A stretch of DNA of 64,000 nucleotides, taken from assembly GCA_025331565.1 (NCBI GenBank), contig JAFREQ010000079.1, forward strand, positions 372,001 through 436,000. The letters are read 5' to 3'. The notes under the pieces are model-generated. The model was given only the letters and a program-made list of their open reading frames with translations. It was not told the DNA's origin and did not search any database. Numbering within the stretch: position 1 is the first letter of the stretch; every line of letters begins with the position of its first letter. The DNA is from Holacanthus passer (lineage: Eukaryota > Chordata > Actinopteri > Pomacanthidae). This document shows positions 26,313 through 38,259 of this stretch, piece after piece. Position numbers and translations under genes: made by a program.

Positions 26313-26760
26313 CTGTGGGTTTCTGTCTCTCTTCGTTAACATCCCTCTTTCTCTTTCTCTTGCTGTGTTTCTACCTCTTTCTGTTTTCTCTGCTCGTCGT
26401 TCTTCCTACATTTCCCTCTCTCCGTCCTCCTGCCCTCCCTCATTATTTCCCTGCCTCTCGCTGCCATGGCTGCAGAGTGTCATGGCGAAGGGGGGGTGGT
26501 GGTGGTGGTGGTGGTGGAGGTGAGGCTGGAGGAGAGGAAGACAGATGAGCGGTGAGGGAAACAGACAGAAATGCACGAGGAGAGGAGCGGAGAAAAGGGA
26601 GGCGAGGATGTGGAGTCAAATATATAATGAGGCAGGAGAGAAGAGAAGAGAGAACGGAGAGGACGAAAGAGGAGGGGGGGGGGCGAGAAAATGTAAAAGA
26701 AAGAAGGAAAGTAAGAGAGGGAAAATGTGGAGGTGAAACAGAGAGTGAGAAGATAAAGAA
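26313..26760 (+). repeat. Pyrimidine tract followed by purine tract
   Basis: About 150 bases of mostly C/T (26313-26465) change abruptly at 26480 into about 280 bases of mostly A/G (to 26760), with a (GGT)n run at 26495-26517 and a G run near 26677. Such a Y-to-R switch can form triplex or long hairpin structures. Open frames through it are compositional. Confidence 0.75.
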
Positions 26761-26876
26761 AATACAAGAGATGTTTTCCCCCCCTTCCTTTTTATTTCCC
26801 CCCAGTGTCACCCTGATTATATAAGTGCCACGTGCTAAAAATAAAGCCTGCAGTACAAACTGTGAATGTGAGGCTC

Positions 26877-26880
<4 letters not shown>

Positions 26881-26909
<29 letters not shown>
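26881..26909 (+). repeat. (TG)14 microsatellite
   Basis: An uninterrupted TG tract. Confidence 0.95.
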
Positions 26910-26911
<2 letters not shown>

Positions 26912-27109
26912 CCTCTCGCACACGCATGCCTGCACTTGATGCTCATAAAAAAAAAACCTCAGATGCACATTTACACACACACACACCGACTGAATGACAG
27001 TGACGCATCCGACGGAGGCACACATGCAGCAGGCGATGTGTTTCGCGCAAAACACATTGATGCGTGCACACGTACAGCCCAGCCCAGCCTGCCGGGAGCC
27101 GGGCGCAGG

Positions 27110-27135
27110 TTCTCTCTCTCTCTCTCTCTCTCTCT
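27110..27135 (+). repeat. (TC)n microsatellite
   Basis: An uninterrupted TC tract at the edge of a GC-richer region that runs to about 27770. Confidence 0.95.
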
Positions 27136-28000
27136 TCCTCTTTCTGGTTGCCATGGCGACACAGCCTCCTTCAGATAGGAGAGGAGAAGCGGTACGACTT
27201 CCTGGAGGGACGGAGGAGAGAGAGCAGGGGCGCTCCCACGACCGGCATGCATCACATCATCCTGCCTGCCCTTCTGCTCCTCTCTTCTCTCTCCGTCTAA
27301 TTTCCACCTCTCAAGCCCTCACCGCTGTTTCATTTGTCTTGTTTTCTTTTTGTGTGTGTTTACTTGATCCCCGCCTCAACTCCCTCCCAGCCTCGCTTAC
27401 TCATAAGTCCCATCATCAGCCCTCCGGAGAGGCCTTGCTCGCTCGGGGCTGGGCCGCGGTGCCACCGGAGAATTAAAGATGAGGCTGCCGAGGCTGGCGC
27501 TCATCCCCTCGACGCCTTCATCAGTAATCTCCTCATGTGGTGCTTGTGATGCGCTCCCCTCCATCCATCTCTATAAGCGCCTGGCAGGTAGGAGACAAGG
27601 GCCTCTTAGAGCCGGTTTCATCTGTTTTAGCAGCGCCGCTCCCGCGGGCCGAGGACCACATCACATCGACTTCCATCAGGAGGACGCCCGAGGAGGACGA
27701 GGGCGCGCCGAGGCTGAGCTGTTACTGGAAACATGTGATCCATCCTGCTGACATTTGGAGGTGTGGTGGCAGAGCAGCGACCCAAACACTAATTGGGGCT
27801 CAGGTGATTTTTTATTTCTTACCAAAAGGAGGCCACGTGCAAAGAAACACCCACATCAGTAAAACACTACAGGTGCTCTTCTGCATGTGCATCCCCCAAA
27901 ATAAAGGTGAGACGGGTCCAGTAGATGTTCACTCTTTCACCCCCTCCTCTGTCTCACACACTCACACACAGCCTATATTTACACTCACTTTATAGAGGTT
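27136..28000. other. GC-rich stretch of unknown role
   Basis: CpG-containing sequence around 27420-27510 and 27620-27720 stands out from the AT-rich flanks. A donor-like GGCAGGTAGGA occurs at about 27585 on the plus strand. No open frame here has recognisable protein features. It could be an enhancer, an unrecognised non-coding exon or a chance island. Confidence 0.3.
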
Positions 28001-28457
28001 TTGCAGATACGTCACACATCCCCTGGCAAAACGGCTGCCACCATGGAGGTCCACTGCAAAGTGTCTGCTCAAAACAACGTCTAAATATATAAAGATATGG
28101 CAAGAAAAAGAGGAATCTGTAAATAACTTGTGGCGTGAGCAGAGTTTGCTTTGCTGCCAGAGGGACTTAATTTAGTAGGAAAGCTATAAAGATGCAGCGA
28201 TATTCTATTTTACAGTAACAAAAATCCACAAAAAGAACAAAAATCAACAAAGACATGATCCAGTTAATGAGGATCGTCTGTGAAGCCAAAGCCTGATGCT
28301 CGTTTTCTGTGCCATGCAGCTCCATTGTTGTCCAAGAACTATTAAAAGACATCAATAATGTACGACTGTGGCTCTGGTCGACATGTTCACATGATGGCGA
28401 CATGACATTTTGACTCAAATCCCACATCCTGCTGCTGTAAATGCTCGTATCAAATGC

Positions 28458-28640
28458 ATATTAATCCGCAGATGAAAATAGTCCCCAACAATTTCGATAT
28501 GTACGAATGTTGGAGAAATGCTTCATAAAAATTACAGTGCACAGCTGTTTTTGGAAATTACTGAACTTTTTTAAAAGAATACATTTTTTTATTTGTGACT
28601 CATTATAACACAACAAGAACAAGGTTGAAAATAGTCCCAA
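28458..28640 (+). repeat. Dispersed repeat with TTAATCCGCAGATGAAAATAG start, copy 2
   Basis: Same order of blocks as 24815-24965 (CAGATGAAAATAGTCCCCAA, GTTTTTGGAAATTACTGA, ATTTGTGACTCAT), followed by a second partial GAAAATAGTCCCAAACAAATG at about 28627. Confidence 0.6.
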
Positions 28641-28719
28641 ACAAATGCACAATTCGCAAGCAAGGAACCAAGAAGTAGAAGCCAAATGCAGCCAGGATCC
28701 GTTCAGTGATTTGATGGGA

Positions 28720-29085
28720 AGTGCGAAAAAACTTCACTAGGCAGGCAAAGATTCAAACAGGGAAGGAAACAGGCATAGAAATCCAAAAGGAAAGAGGCAA
28801 GAATCAAAACCCAAAAACAGACAGGGTCCAGGAAACACAAGGCAAAATCCAAACTAAAACTGGGACAAGACACAAGGAAAGGCTTGACACGAGGTACAAT
28901 GATGAACTGGCATGAAAGTGAAGGGACACACACTAAATACACAAGGAAAGGAGGATTACAGGTGCAACCAATCAGCGAATCCAAAAGCGGGAAACACACA
29001 AAGGCAGGAAGTAAAGTAACTAAACACACTGGAGGACATGATCTTTCAACATAAACAGGAAATAACTAAGCTACAAACACGAAGG
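28720..29085 (-). repeat. Dispersed repeat with CTTCCTG / GTGTTTCCCGC signature, copy 2
   Basis: On the minus strand it reads ATTTCCTGTTT, ACTTCCTGCC and GTGTTTCCCGC, then a T-rich stretch with CTTGTCCCAG. It is the inverted counterpart of 25030-25450. The plus-strand open frame at 28721 (Lys/Gln-rich) is a by-product. Confidence 0.5.
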
Positions 29086-31852
29086 CAAGGAAAGAAAAAC
29101 GTGTCTTATATGATTCACTGCAGATACAATTGATTCAATGGCCACCAAGACTAAATTCAATATCAACACATCCACAGAAACCCGTCACCTTTAGAGATGA
29201 CCTCTACTGATACAATAGTTGGTTTGTGAAAAACTGCTCTACGTTGTACTGTTAATATGCAGTTAGCCAACACTGCTAACAGGGTGAGATGTTAAAATCA
29301 ATTCTGATCAGATGTGTCAGCGGCAAAATGATCAGCTCCAGGCCAAATCGCAGAAATTAGCCACGTCAAACACAATTTTCTCCTCAGACAGCCACGTCTC
29401 AAGTTCAGAAACACAAGCTGACATCCGCAGTCATGGTCGCCCGAGACCTTCGGACCATCATGGCTCCCGGATGAGACATGACATGATTTAAAAGTCCCCC
29501 AATAAAGAAACAGAAAAACAGTTTATTGTGATAAAGCTCCCTGCTGTACATGGAAGCTTTTTAAAGCCATGTTTGCTCCCTGCTCACTTTCTGCTCATGG
29601 CATACCAGAGGATGTTCGTAGTGTATAATGTATCCTCGGGTGATATGATGAAGCCTCGGCATGAATCCACACTGAGAACTCATCCACATTTGGTCACGGG
29701 GCGACTGCGGACGGCTCGTAACCCTATAGCCTCCGAGGCGGCGCCCCCGGACCACGTTTGAGAATGTGCTGAGTTTGCTCCTTCGGCCTGTGGACTCACA
29801 CACGTTTGCACATGGACAAACACATTGTAGGTGTGTATGAATACTCGCAGGCGTTCACACACGTATCTTCTTCTTCAGGGACACACATGTAACTGGAACC
29901 GTGTGGCTCACCTTGCAAAAATCCTCTTCATCTCCTGCCGCCAATTAAAGCCTGGATGGCGTTCTCACATGGCCATCTACACATTTTACTACTCATCCCA
30001 AAGCGTCTTGTGCAGACTGTAAATCGCTGCCACGGTAGGACAGACACAGACACGGATACTCGCAGGCCATCTAGGTACTTGTCTCCTCCTATCCAAATCT
30101 ATTCATTCACATTTCGCAGCCCGTGAACGACGCAGACAGCCTGTTGTGCATAAGTTGACGTGGCTTGGCTGACATCATGACAGGCCGACAAAAATAAAGA
30201 AAACAGGAGCTTAGATTTTATTCGCAGATGGTCTAAAAATACCTGATTTGGCATGGAAACTTCAAGCTGAGGAGGAAGCTTGTACCCCACCAGCAGGTCT
30301 TATTTTCCCTATCGCTGCGTCTCCGTGTGCATCTATCAACATCACGTATTCGCTTTCCTCCCTCCCCGCGTTTCCAACTCTGTCACACAAGCCTGTCTCC
30401 AAAAACAAATCAAGAGGCTGGAGAGTCCCACGAGCTCTCCCTCGTCGTCCCATCCCTTTTGTCGGGCTCTCCAATTATAGCCACGTTCAAAGACGGGACG
30501 CTCGCACAAAGAGCACTTCATACACTTTCATTTTCCATTCATTTTTATCCAAAACGACTTTGAGGCCCGTGAGAATAGACTGGGAGTCTGACGTGTTTGT
30601 TTTATTCTGTTTCTCTGGCGGAGATGGTGAGAGCGAGCGTTCGGAGACACGAGTAAGACAAAGAAATTTTATAGTATTTTTTTTGTTTGTTTTTGTGCAA
30701 GAGTGTTTATAACAGATGCCACAAATGAGGAAGAAATTTAGGGATGGTATAATATCTTGAGAATTTCAAAAATAATGATGGGATGTTTGCATTGTTTATT
30801 TCTGCTCACAAGCAAATAAATGCAGGCTGCGTTCAGTCATTTGAATGACAAACTAATTTATGTGATTACTGCAACTAATTATTTTCATCATTGAATCATC
30901 TACCAACTGTTTTTTTGGTCATAGCCAAAACTGAGGACACTGAGGTCATGTCCTCAGTATTCGGGGGACACACATGGGAGCGACTACATCAACTTAAATC
31001 TTAAACTGGTCAGATTCAGTGGCAGATATGGTTTTATAAATCTGTGAGTTTAAGGTTTTTTGGTGACAGATGCTCCATTTTCATTTTAAGGTGAATACTT
31101 GCACCGTGCACACATTTTATTTAACTGTGACATAAAAAAGACCTTTGATCACTTTTCAGGAAAGATGTGTAGAAACTGTATCACAACTGCAAGTTTACTG
31201 GTTAGTCTCATTAAATCAAGGCAGAAAACTCATCTTATATATAAACGTCACATGCTGGCTCCACAGTCCTTCCTTAGATTCCTTGTTTTGTCTGATCAAC
31301 ACTCCAAAACCCAAATATATACATTTGATAATGACACAAAACACAGGAAGTTTATATGATTCAATGTGTTAAATTGATTGTCAAAATGTTTGACAATTAG
31401 TTTCTTTGTTCATCATCCAGTAAACCAGAAACATCAAACAGGCCTCAGCACCAGAGTTTTACTTCTGCATAATATAAACTGTCAGGTACTATTTTGTCAC
31501 TGTGCTGCGAAAACCATGTATTTCCAAACTGTCAACTTTTCAAGAGCAAAGAAAAGCAGCCTTGATTTCAGCTTTGTGAAAAAGCACTTTTCAGCAAACC
31601 CACAGAGGTTTTAAATGATTAATTTAACTTTGCAAAGAGGAGAATCAGAAAGGAAGACTCTAAATCAGCACTTGGTTCACATGGTTTTCTTGTCATGCGT
31701 GATTATCTGATCTTGTCAGGCAGATTATTAAACTGTACGACACAATTTCACCTCTGCAACTGTATCACAAGACGGACTGGACATTTACTGCACCTTACAA
31801 CAGAATCAATTAGAGACAGAATGAGTCCATTCATCTTTTGCTATTGCTTCAT
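29086..31852. other. Intronic sequence with no recognised gene
   Basis: No exon is recognised. Near 30866-30900, CTGCAACTAATTATTTTCATC is the outer end of another GCTGCAAC-family fragment. Confidence 0.4.
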
Positions 31853-31932
31853 AGACTAAACAATTGATCGATTAATTGAGAAAAGACAATGCAGATTAAT
31901 CAATAACAGAAATAATCATTACTTGCAGCCAA
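31853..31932 (+). repeat. Right end of a GCTGCAAC-family element
   Basis: GACTAAACAATTGATCGATT, CAGATTAATCAATAAC and the terminus ATTACTTGCAGCC reproduce the right end seen at 21510-21556 and 43200-43275. The left part is missing. Confidence 0.6.
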
Positions 31933-33530
31933 AGAAACAAAGGACTGAAAGTCAAATGTACGAGCCAATCTCAAAAGCAAAATGCCTCCACAAATGAACA
32001 CTTGAGCTAATTCTCATGCATCTGCTGCTGGAGATGAATCGTTGACACTTCAAAAATAGCTTGTGTTTGCAGTTCACAGTGAAGATTAAACCACACCATC
32101 ATTTTCACTGCTGACAATGAGATTCATCAGCCCGAGTATTCTTGGGGTGGCAAACACCTGCACTAATCCGGGCCTGAATGATGTCCTCCATCCATTATAC
32201 GATGATTAAATCATTACCCCCCCACCCCCCCGTCCCTCAGTCACTTCACTGTTATGAACCAGACATTCATCACGGCCCCATCGCTGCCTTCTTTTGGCAA
32301 AAAGGTGAGTACTGGGGAGGCAAAGGGCCGGGAGGAACATCCCTTCCACACAAGCCAAGCAGCCCCGGTAAGTGGGGCATGATGGGTAAAGACCCAGTGA
32401 CCCGGCAGGCGTCCGGTCACACACAATGGCCCTGCTGCTGCTGAAGCTGAAGAGAGGCCAAAACAAGAGGCGAAAATAGGAACATTTCCCGACAGTAGAA
32501 GTGAATGGGCTTCTGTTTGTTGTACTCACAGCATCAAAATGCACCACTGGAAACAAAAAAACAACAGCAGCATTGAAGTAAGTGGGTTTGCAGTCACCTG
32601 TTGTTGTGCACATTTTCAATTTGCAATTAAAAAACCTGAGTGTAAACAGACAATTTGAAAAAATCTCAAAATATCGCAAAAAGTCTGAGTCTGAGAAAAG
32701 TTTGTGTATCGATAAAATACGACAAGGTGCAAACACACATGACATACGTACATGAAACATAAAGACTCTGTAGTCTGAACTGAGGAGATGAAAAATGGTG
32801 GCAGACAAAAACCTCAGATTTGTTTGGAGCAATGAGGAGGTTTGACTATTTAACTACATCACATTTAGCATGAATCTAATCTCTTGCTTGTCCAGTGAGC
32901 TGAGAATTAAACTGAATAAAATGTTAGACTGACTATTCACTGCAATACAACACTGTTTATTTCATCCCATATCTTTTTGGGTCATCAGCTGGTGAAGATG
33001 CTGATTTTCTGCCTGCGGCCTCAGTTTTTTATCACTGTTTCATGTATGTAGCCATCATGTTCTTCTCATGTTTAGTTCACTTATTTAAGTGGATGCATTG
33101 ATCTCTATTGTTGTGTTTAAGCTGCTGCAATTTTTGGAGTAACCTGGCGAAAGAATTTCCTTCGATATATAAGTTCTTATCTTATCAAGTTTGTATTTCA
33201 AAACTCCTTTACAGGATTCTCATTTTAAAATGAATCAGCCAGAAACTGCTTTTTCAATGACAGCATCATTTCAGTCAACAAAATCAACCGATTGTTTTAA
33301 AAATGACTACGAATTTTGAGCGTTAAATCTGCCGCTGCTATCACTGAAAGCTGCACTTGAACCACGAGAGAACGTAAAGCTTGACAGGTGTAGATGCAGT
33401 AACCACCAGGGGCTGATGGTCAAATCTAGCTGCAATTTTTTTTTGTGAGGTTTTTGTAATCTGACCCTTTAATACTGAAGTTGGTGTCCTGTGCTTTTAG
33501 CCGTTGCTGGTGAATTTCAGGTGGCGAGAC
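31933..33530. other. Intronic sequence with no recognised gene
   Basis: No exon is recognised. Around 32100-32220 repeat-free sequence holds a TGATTAAATCA palindrome (homeodomain-type). The 208-codon minus-strand frame at 32206-32832 has no family features. Confidence 0.4.
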
Positions 33531-33549
33531 TTTTTTTTTTTTTTTTTTT
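33531..33549 (+). repeat. Poly(T) run of 19
   Basis: Nineteen T residues. On the minus strand this could be the A tail of an old retroposon, but no body is recognised. Confidence 0.9.
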
Positions 33550-33708
33550 CAAACCAGCTATAAAGCGTTTTGGATGAAACCTTTCAGCTGTTCCAGCTCG
33601 CTGCCACTCCCATCCTGCCTCTGACAGCAATTAAAGCAACCAATCTCACTGAGGCTCCTGTTCAATACCGGCTCTTCCACAAGGCACTGCTTTGAAACTG
33701 TCACTTCT

Positions 33709-33731
33709 GTGTGTGTGTGTGTGTGTGTGTG
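33709..33731 (+). repeat. (GT)11 microsatellite
   Basis: An uninterrupted GT tract, followed by a purine-rich stretch to 33840. Confidence 0.95.
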
Positions 33732-33870
33732 ACTGACAAAGACTGAGACAGACAAAAAAAAAAAAGCCTGAAAGACATAAAGACAGACATAAAGAGGAGA
33801 TGAAGGAGAGACAGAGAGTCTAGCCAAAAAAGAGAGAGATCTCAGATGGAAACAGTTTGTTCGGCTTCAC

Positions 33871-33883
33871 GGGGGGGGGGGGG
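33871..33883 (+). repeat. G homopolymer, 13 residues
   Basis: Thirteen consecutive G residues. A MEF2-like CTATTTATGG lies about 50 bases downstream. Confidence 0.95.
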
Positions 33884-34121
33884 CACGGAAATGGAAATGG
33901 AGTCTGTGCTCTGCCAAAGGTGAATCCCTATTTATGGGCTGCAATTATCATTACATAAGACCTCAATTATTCAGCTGCAGTTCTTTCAGGCTTTCATCTA
34001 TTAGTCATAGGCAAAAGAGCCCTATCTGCTCTCACACACACAAGCGGCGAATGTCTGAGTCTCCTCTGTGGCCGAGCCCTGTCGGTGAATGGTAAACATC
34101 AGGAGTGTGTGTGTGGGGGTC

Positions 34122-34145
<24 letters not shown>
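34122..34145 (+). repeat. (TG)n microsatellite with G-rich flanks
   Basis: A TG tract followed by GGGTGGGTGGGGGG; the G-rich tail may form quadruplex structure. Confidence 0.9.
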
Positions 34146-34153
<8 letters not shown>

Positions 34154-34557
34154 GGGGGTTGTATTACCGCTCTTGTGACACAACTCTGTTTCATACCTGC
34201 AGCTGGAGGCAGAAAATCTACAGCTTCTTATGAAATCTCATTCCCAGCGAACAATCCCTCATCAATCTATATCTCCCCCAAGTCGGAGCCGGCCTTCCCT
34301 CCCCTCCGGGCACCGCATTTGTTCTGTTCTCCTTTTGCTTCGACCATTACTGCATTCATCAGTAGGCAACAGAAATTCTATACTACTTTTTTTCCCCCCC
34401 CTTATTGACATTCTGATGAAATGGCCTGGCCGTAGATGACAGGCAGCAGATTCCCATTAGCCGGGGCTGCCATGCATCTCGCCGCTTCCCCAAGACAAGA
34501 TATACCATGTTTAACCAGGACCCATCAACGGAGAGAGCACCTCCACCTCAGCTGTCT

Positions 34558-34584
34558 CACACACACACACACACACACACACAC
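34558..34584 (+). repeat. (CA)n microsatellite
   Basis: An uninterrupted CA tract. Confidence 0.95.
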
Positions 34585-35417
34585 TTCTATCCACACACTT
34601 GCTCCATCTTTAATCTGGGCTGACTCAGAAACAGACCCAACTTCAAACATCACAAGATTAAAAGTGTCTGCTTCTGCCTTTATCTCGACGCCAAATTACC
34701 TTGTCAGAGTCGCCTGGTTGTTCCTTCAAATGAGGAACCAGATCACTTTAAAGTAAAAAAAAACAAAACACCCAGTATAACATTACAACCGGTAATTTTG
34801 ACACATCGACACTGCGGTAATTGCTCAATTAACAGTTTCATAAATAGCGGTAAAAGGAATTAGAGCAATTTTGAGGATGTCGAAACATCAAAGGACGGAT
34901 TTTCGCAAGAGGATAGATGAAAAACAAGGCAAGCTTCAAAATGAGCTGTTTTAAATATCTCTGAGGATTGACGAAGAAATGGGGAGGGAGGGAATGTGAA
35001 GGATGAAGGCAGAGAGGGGGGACATGCCCTCCAACATGTGAGAAGAGAGAGACGTCTCCTCACTTTCATCTTGACGTCAAACAGAAATTGCTGTTTTTAT
35101 TTTTCGCCGATTGAGAAGAAAAACATCAATTTGCTTTTCTCTGATACGGCCCCTGAATAATAATCATGGCAATGTCTCAAATTTGATTTAAAAAAATATA
35201 CTTTGCATTCAGACTTATTATGTAAAAGTCTAATTATATAATCGGTTTAAAATGTCCAAAAAAAAATTAGCATCATTACTCTAAGGCAGAGTTGGAGCGA
35301 GTTCACTTTGCAGTTTAGCGAGTTAATAAGTTAATAATCGTCTACTCAGTAATTCCTGAAGTTATAATTATTATAATCAATCTATGAATACATTTTTGAG
35401 AACGAGGCCATTAATAC
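34585..35417. other. Intronic sequence with no recognised gene
   Basis: AT-rich intron. Nothing is recognised apart from short A runs. Confidence 0.4.
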
Positions 35418-35750
35418 TACAACTCTGATTCCAAAAAAGTTGGACGCTGTGTAAAACCTTGGATCAAACTGAGTCCATGTATTAATCTCCTTTATACAGT
35501 CATGTTTGACAAAGTGTTGAACCTCTCTCCATCCTCGCTTGTGAACGACTGAGTCTTTCCAGGATGAACCTTTCATACCCAATCATGATACTATCACCTG
35601 TTACCAATGAACCTGTTTACCTGTGGAATGATCCAAACAGGTGTTTTTGGATCAGTCCACAACTTTCACAGTCTTTTGTTGCTCCTGTCCCGACTTGATT
35701 GAAACATGTTGCTGCCATCGAATTCAAAAGAAGCAGATATTTACAAGAAT
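35418..35750 (-). mobile_element. Decayed Tc1/mariner-type element, internally deleted
   Basis: It opens TACAACTCTGATTCCAAAAA followed by GTTGGACGCTGTGTAAAAC, the terminal inverted repeat of a very common fish Tc1-like transposon. The interior (CGCTTGTGAACGACTGAGTC, CCCAATCATGATACTATCACC, AGTCTTTTGTTGCTCCTGTC) corresponds, as reverse complement, to the leader region of that element. Most or all of the transposase gene is absent and the left terminus is fused almost directly to the leader, so the copy is dead. It sits minus-strand relative to the usual transposase direction. Confidence 0.7.
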
Positions 35751-36005
35751 GTTAACCATGTATTTGCCGTAGCTTCATATTTAACAGACAAACATGTGAG
35801 AGGTTCAGATCGTCTCATCCAATTCTTTGTCAGAGAGGGAATCAGCAAAATTCCCAAAATGTCACACTAATGCTTTAAGTCACAGACTCCCAACTGTACA
35901 AAGTTTGTTAGGAGAAAAAAAAAAATTATAAGTTAATGTTAACAGATCCAAGTGTGAATGGCCCTTTGATGTTAAAAGTATCCCAAGGGTCTTCCTCAGA
36001 CTGGT

Positions 36006-36023
36006 AAAAAAAAAAAAAAAAAA
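36006..36023 (+). repeat. Poly(A) run
   Basis: Eighteen A residues in AT-rich intron. Confidence 0.9.
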
Positions 36024-37060
36024 TGTTGATACAGTTCTCTGAAAAATTCAATAGAAATAGTTTTAACACTTGTAAAAGCGAGTCTTATAAAATCTCTTCC
36101 CCAGAAAGCAGACAGATATTATTCTGACGAAAATGACAATGAAGGAAGAGAGAGACGAGAACAAGAGGAAGTGGCGGGTTATAGGACAGAAGTACAGAGG
36201 GGAACGCGACACTGAGGCCCGTCCGCTGGGACTGTATAGAGAGATCAAAGTGAATTCTTAGCATTGGAAGTTTTAATTAGGCCTGTCTAAAGCCTCGCTG
36301 CTTTCTCTGTCTGAGGTCTCTGACAATGAGAGGAAGAAACACGTGCTGCCTGTCTATTTCTGGTTTCAAAGACCTGGCTCCTGGCTGACACCCTCTTTGG
36401 TACGGGCCTGTAGAGTTCAATGGGAAGCCAACTGCATTCATTTCCCACCGGAGCCACTTGTGGTACAAATGAATGCACTCATGAAAAAGCAAGATGGATA
36501 AAAGTGTAAACCTTTATTTCCTGTAAACATGAGATCGACACGAGGCGGCTGCTTCATGCAAATCCTGCATCCTGAGCAGGTGATTGAATTAAGAAGTCGC
36601 AGCCTCTCACAGTCGTAAGCAAAAAGTCCAGAGCTGCACTGTCCTTGAAATGTGCAATGCATTTGAATTTTGATGCATTTGTTCCCATTACTGTCATAAA
36701 GTTCTGGGGATCTGGCTGAACTGTTGAACTTTCAGTCATTCACAAACAGACAGGTATCTTATGAAGCTCGTGACGCACAGTAAGTAGCTGGTGATTTCTT
36801 TTTTTAATAGGACGTATTATTATGGAGCCAAACTTTCCTTTCTGTTTGACAGTCAGACAAAAGTTGCAGAATAAATATCATCAAATAAAGAGCATCAATC
36901 TGCTGCTCAGATTATTGTTTCCTGGCTCTTTTCAGTTTGTTTCAACCAAACAGTCTCCCACATTATCTTGCTGATCTCGCACACAGATCTGGACCGACTT
37001 CCTTCTCTCATCTCTGCGACTGGAGATTTTCACGGCGTTGGCTACGATAATCAATGCTTG
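36024..37060. other. Intronic sequence with no recognised gene
   Basis: No exon or mobile element is recognised here. Confidence 0.4.
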
Positions 37061-37069
37061 TCGTGAGGG

Positions 37070-37560
37070 AAATTCAATCCCATCCCAGGTCCAGGCCTCC
37101 CCTTCCTCCTCCTCCTCCTCCTCCTCTTCGCCACACCTGGTCGAGCCTCATCAAATCTGCCAACACGATCCACAGAAATCTGGGGGGCTCAGCTCTCATT
37201 TTCTCTCTCATTCCTTATTCACTCCTTCCCCCTTCCTCTCCTTTCTCTTTATCTCTCTCCTGTGCTCTGTCTCCTGCTCTTTTTCTCTCGTTTTCTGCTG
37301 TCTGTCTGTCTCAGATGCTGTTTTTCTCTCTTTCTCAAACACACTCCGCATGTTTTTCTCTCTCATTTCACGTCTCCACCATTATCTCTCTGCACCTCGT
37401 TCCCTCCGACGCCGTCTCTCCCTCGCACATCCTCTCTGCCTCGCCCTCTCCGTCTCCTCTCCCTCTTTATCCGTCTCCATCTCGCCTTGCTCCCTGCATG
37501 TTTCATTTCACCTCCTCCTCCTCCTCCTCCTCCGCTCTCCTGTTGCTGCCTCAGTTGGTG
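37070..37560 (+). repeat. Long pyrimidine-rich tract with two (CTC)n runs
   Basis: Mostly C/T over almost 500 bases, including CTC trinucleotide runs at 37105-37126 and 37511-37533. Three overlapping open frames of 113 to 220 codons are Ser/Leu/Phe/Pro-rich artefacts. A purine-rich partner occurs at 38260-38580. Confidence 0.8.
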
Positions 37561-38259
37561 GCATGTTGAGGAGCGCTGCTACACCGAGTTGGATGAAATC
37601 TAACATGACAGGTTCCACGACTGTGGCAGGAAGGCAAATGTATCTTTTGGAGTTTACATCTAGAAATGACACCCTCTCGTTTCCTTTGGCGTTGGTCTGA
37701 AGGTTAGAAAGGTTTTATTCCCTATAAATACTGCGGTTCAAAAATAACCTGCACGTACATGGTTGGGAACAGCCTGCACTACTTACACTGGGCTGTATCC
37801 TGGTACATCATGTATCAGCAGCTTTACTTCCTGTTAAATTTTACATTTTATGAGCAGGACTGAGACGGATGAGACTAAAAAAAGAGGATGACTGCCTTTA
37901 TGAAAAGGAACCAGATTTAAATAAGGTTTTTAGAAGAAGCTCAAAAACAACAAACTAACAAACTAAATTAGCAAGATGTTGGTTCAACAAAATTGATTGA
38001 TTTTGTTTTTGAAATTATACTTTTCAATAACATTGCAAAAATTCATACGCAAAATAAATGTCAAGTCAGAAAGTCATGAAACTGTGCATTCTGTCGAGGG
38101 AGCACGACCAGTTGGAGCCCACAAGTTTGACACCTCAGCCCTCATACTGTGACACTCTCAATCCAAGGCACAATTATAGGTTGAGACAGAAGTAGGCCAA
38201 CATCTATAAAGAGGGGGAAGCACATACGGAGGCACGTCTGAGGGCTTAAATAATAAATA

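Noticed and set aside
26443..26946. Minus-strand open frame of 167 codons
   Set aside because: It crosses the (GGT)n run and the purine tract; the proline and serine runs come from simple repeats.
27536..27995. Possible exon in a GC-rich stretch with a GGCAGGTAGGA donor-like site
   Set aside because: No acceptor with a pyrimidine tract at a fitting distance and no protein family in any frame. It is kept only as a GC-rich region.
32206..32832. Minus-strand open frame of 208 codons
   Set aside because: No recognisable family and no supporting splice sites; it reads through ordinary intron.
37038..37700. Plus-strand open frame of 220 codons
   Set aside because: It lies in a C/T tract with (CTC)n runs that suppress stop codons in several frames at once.
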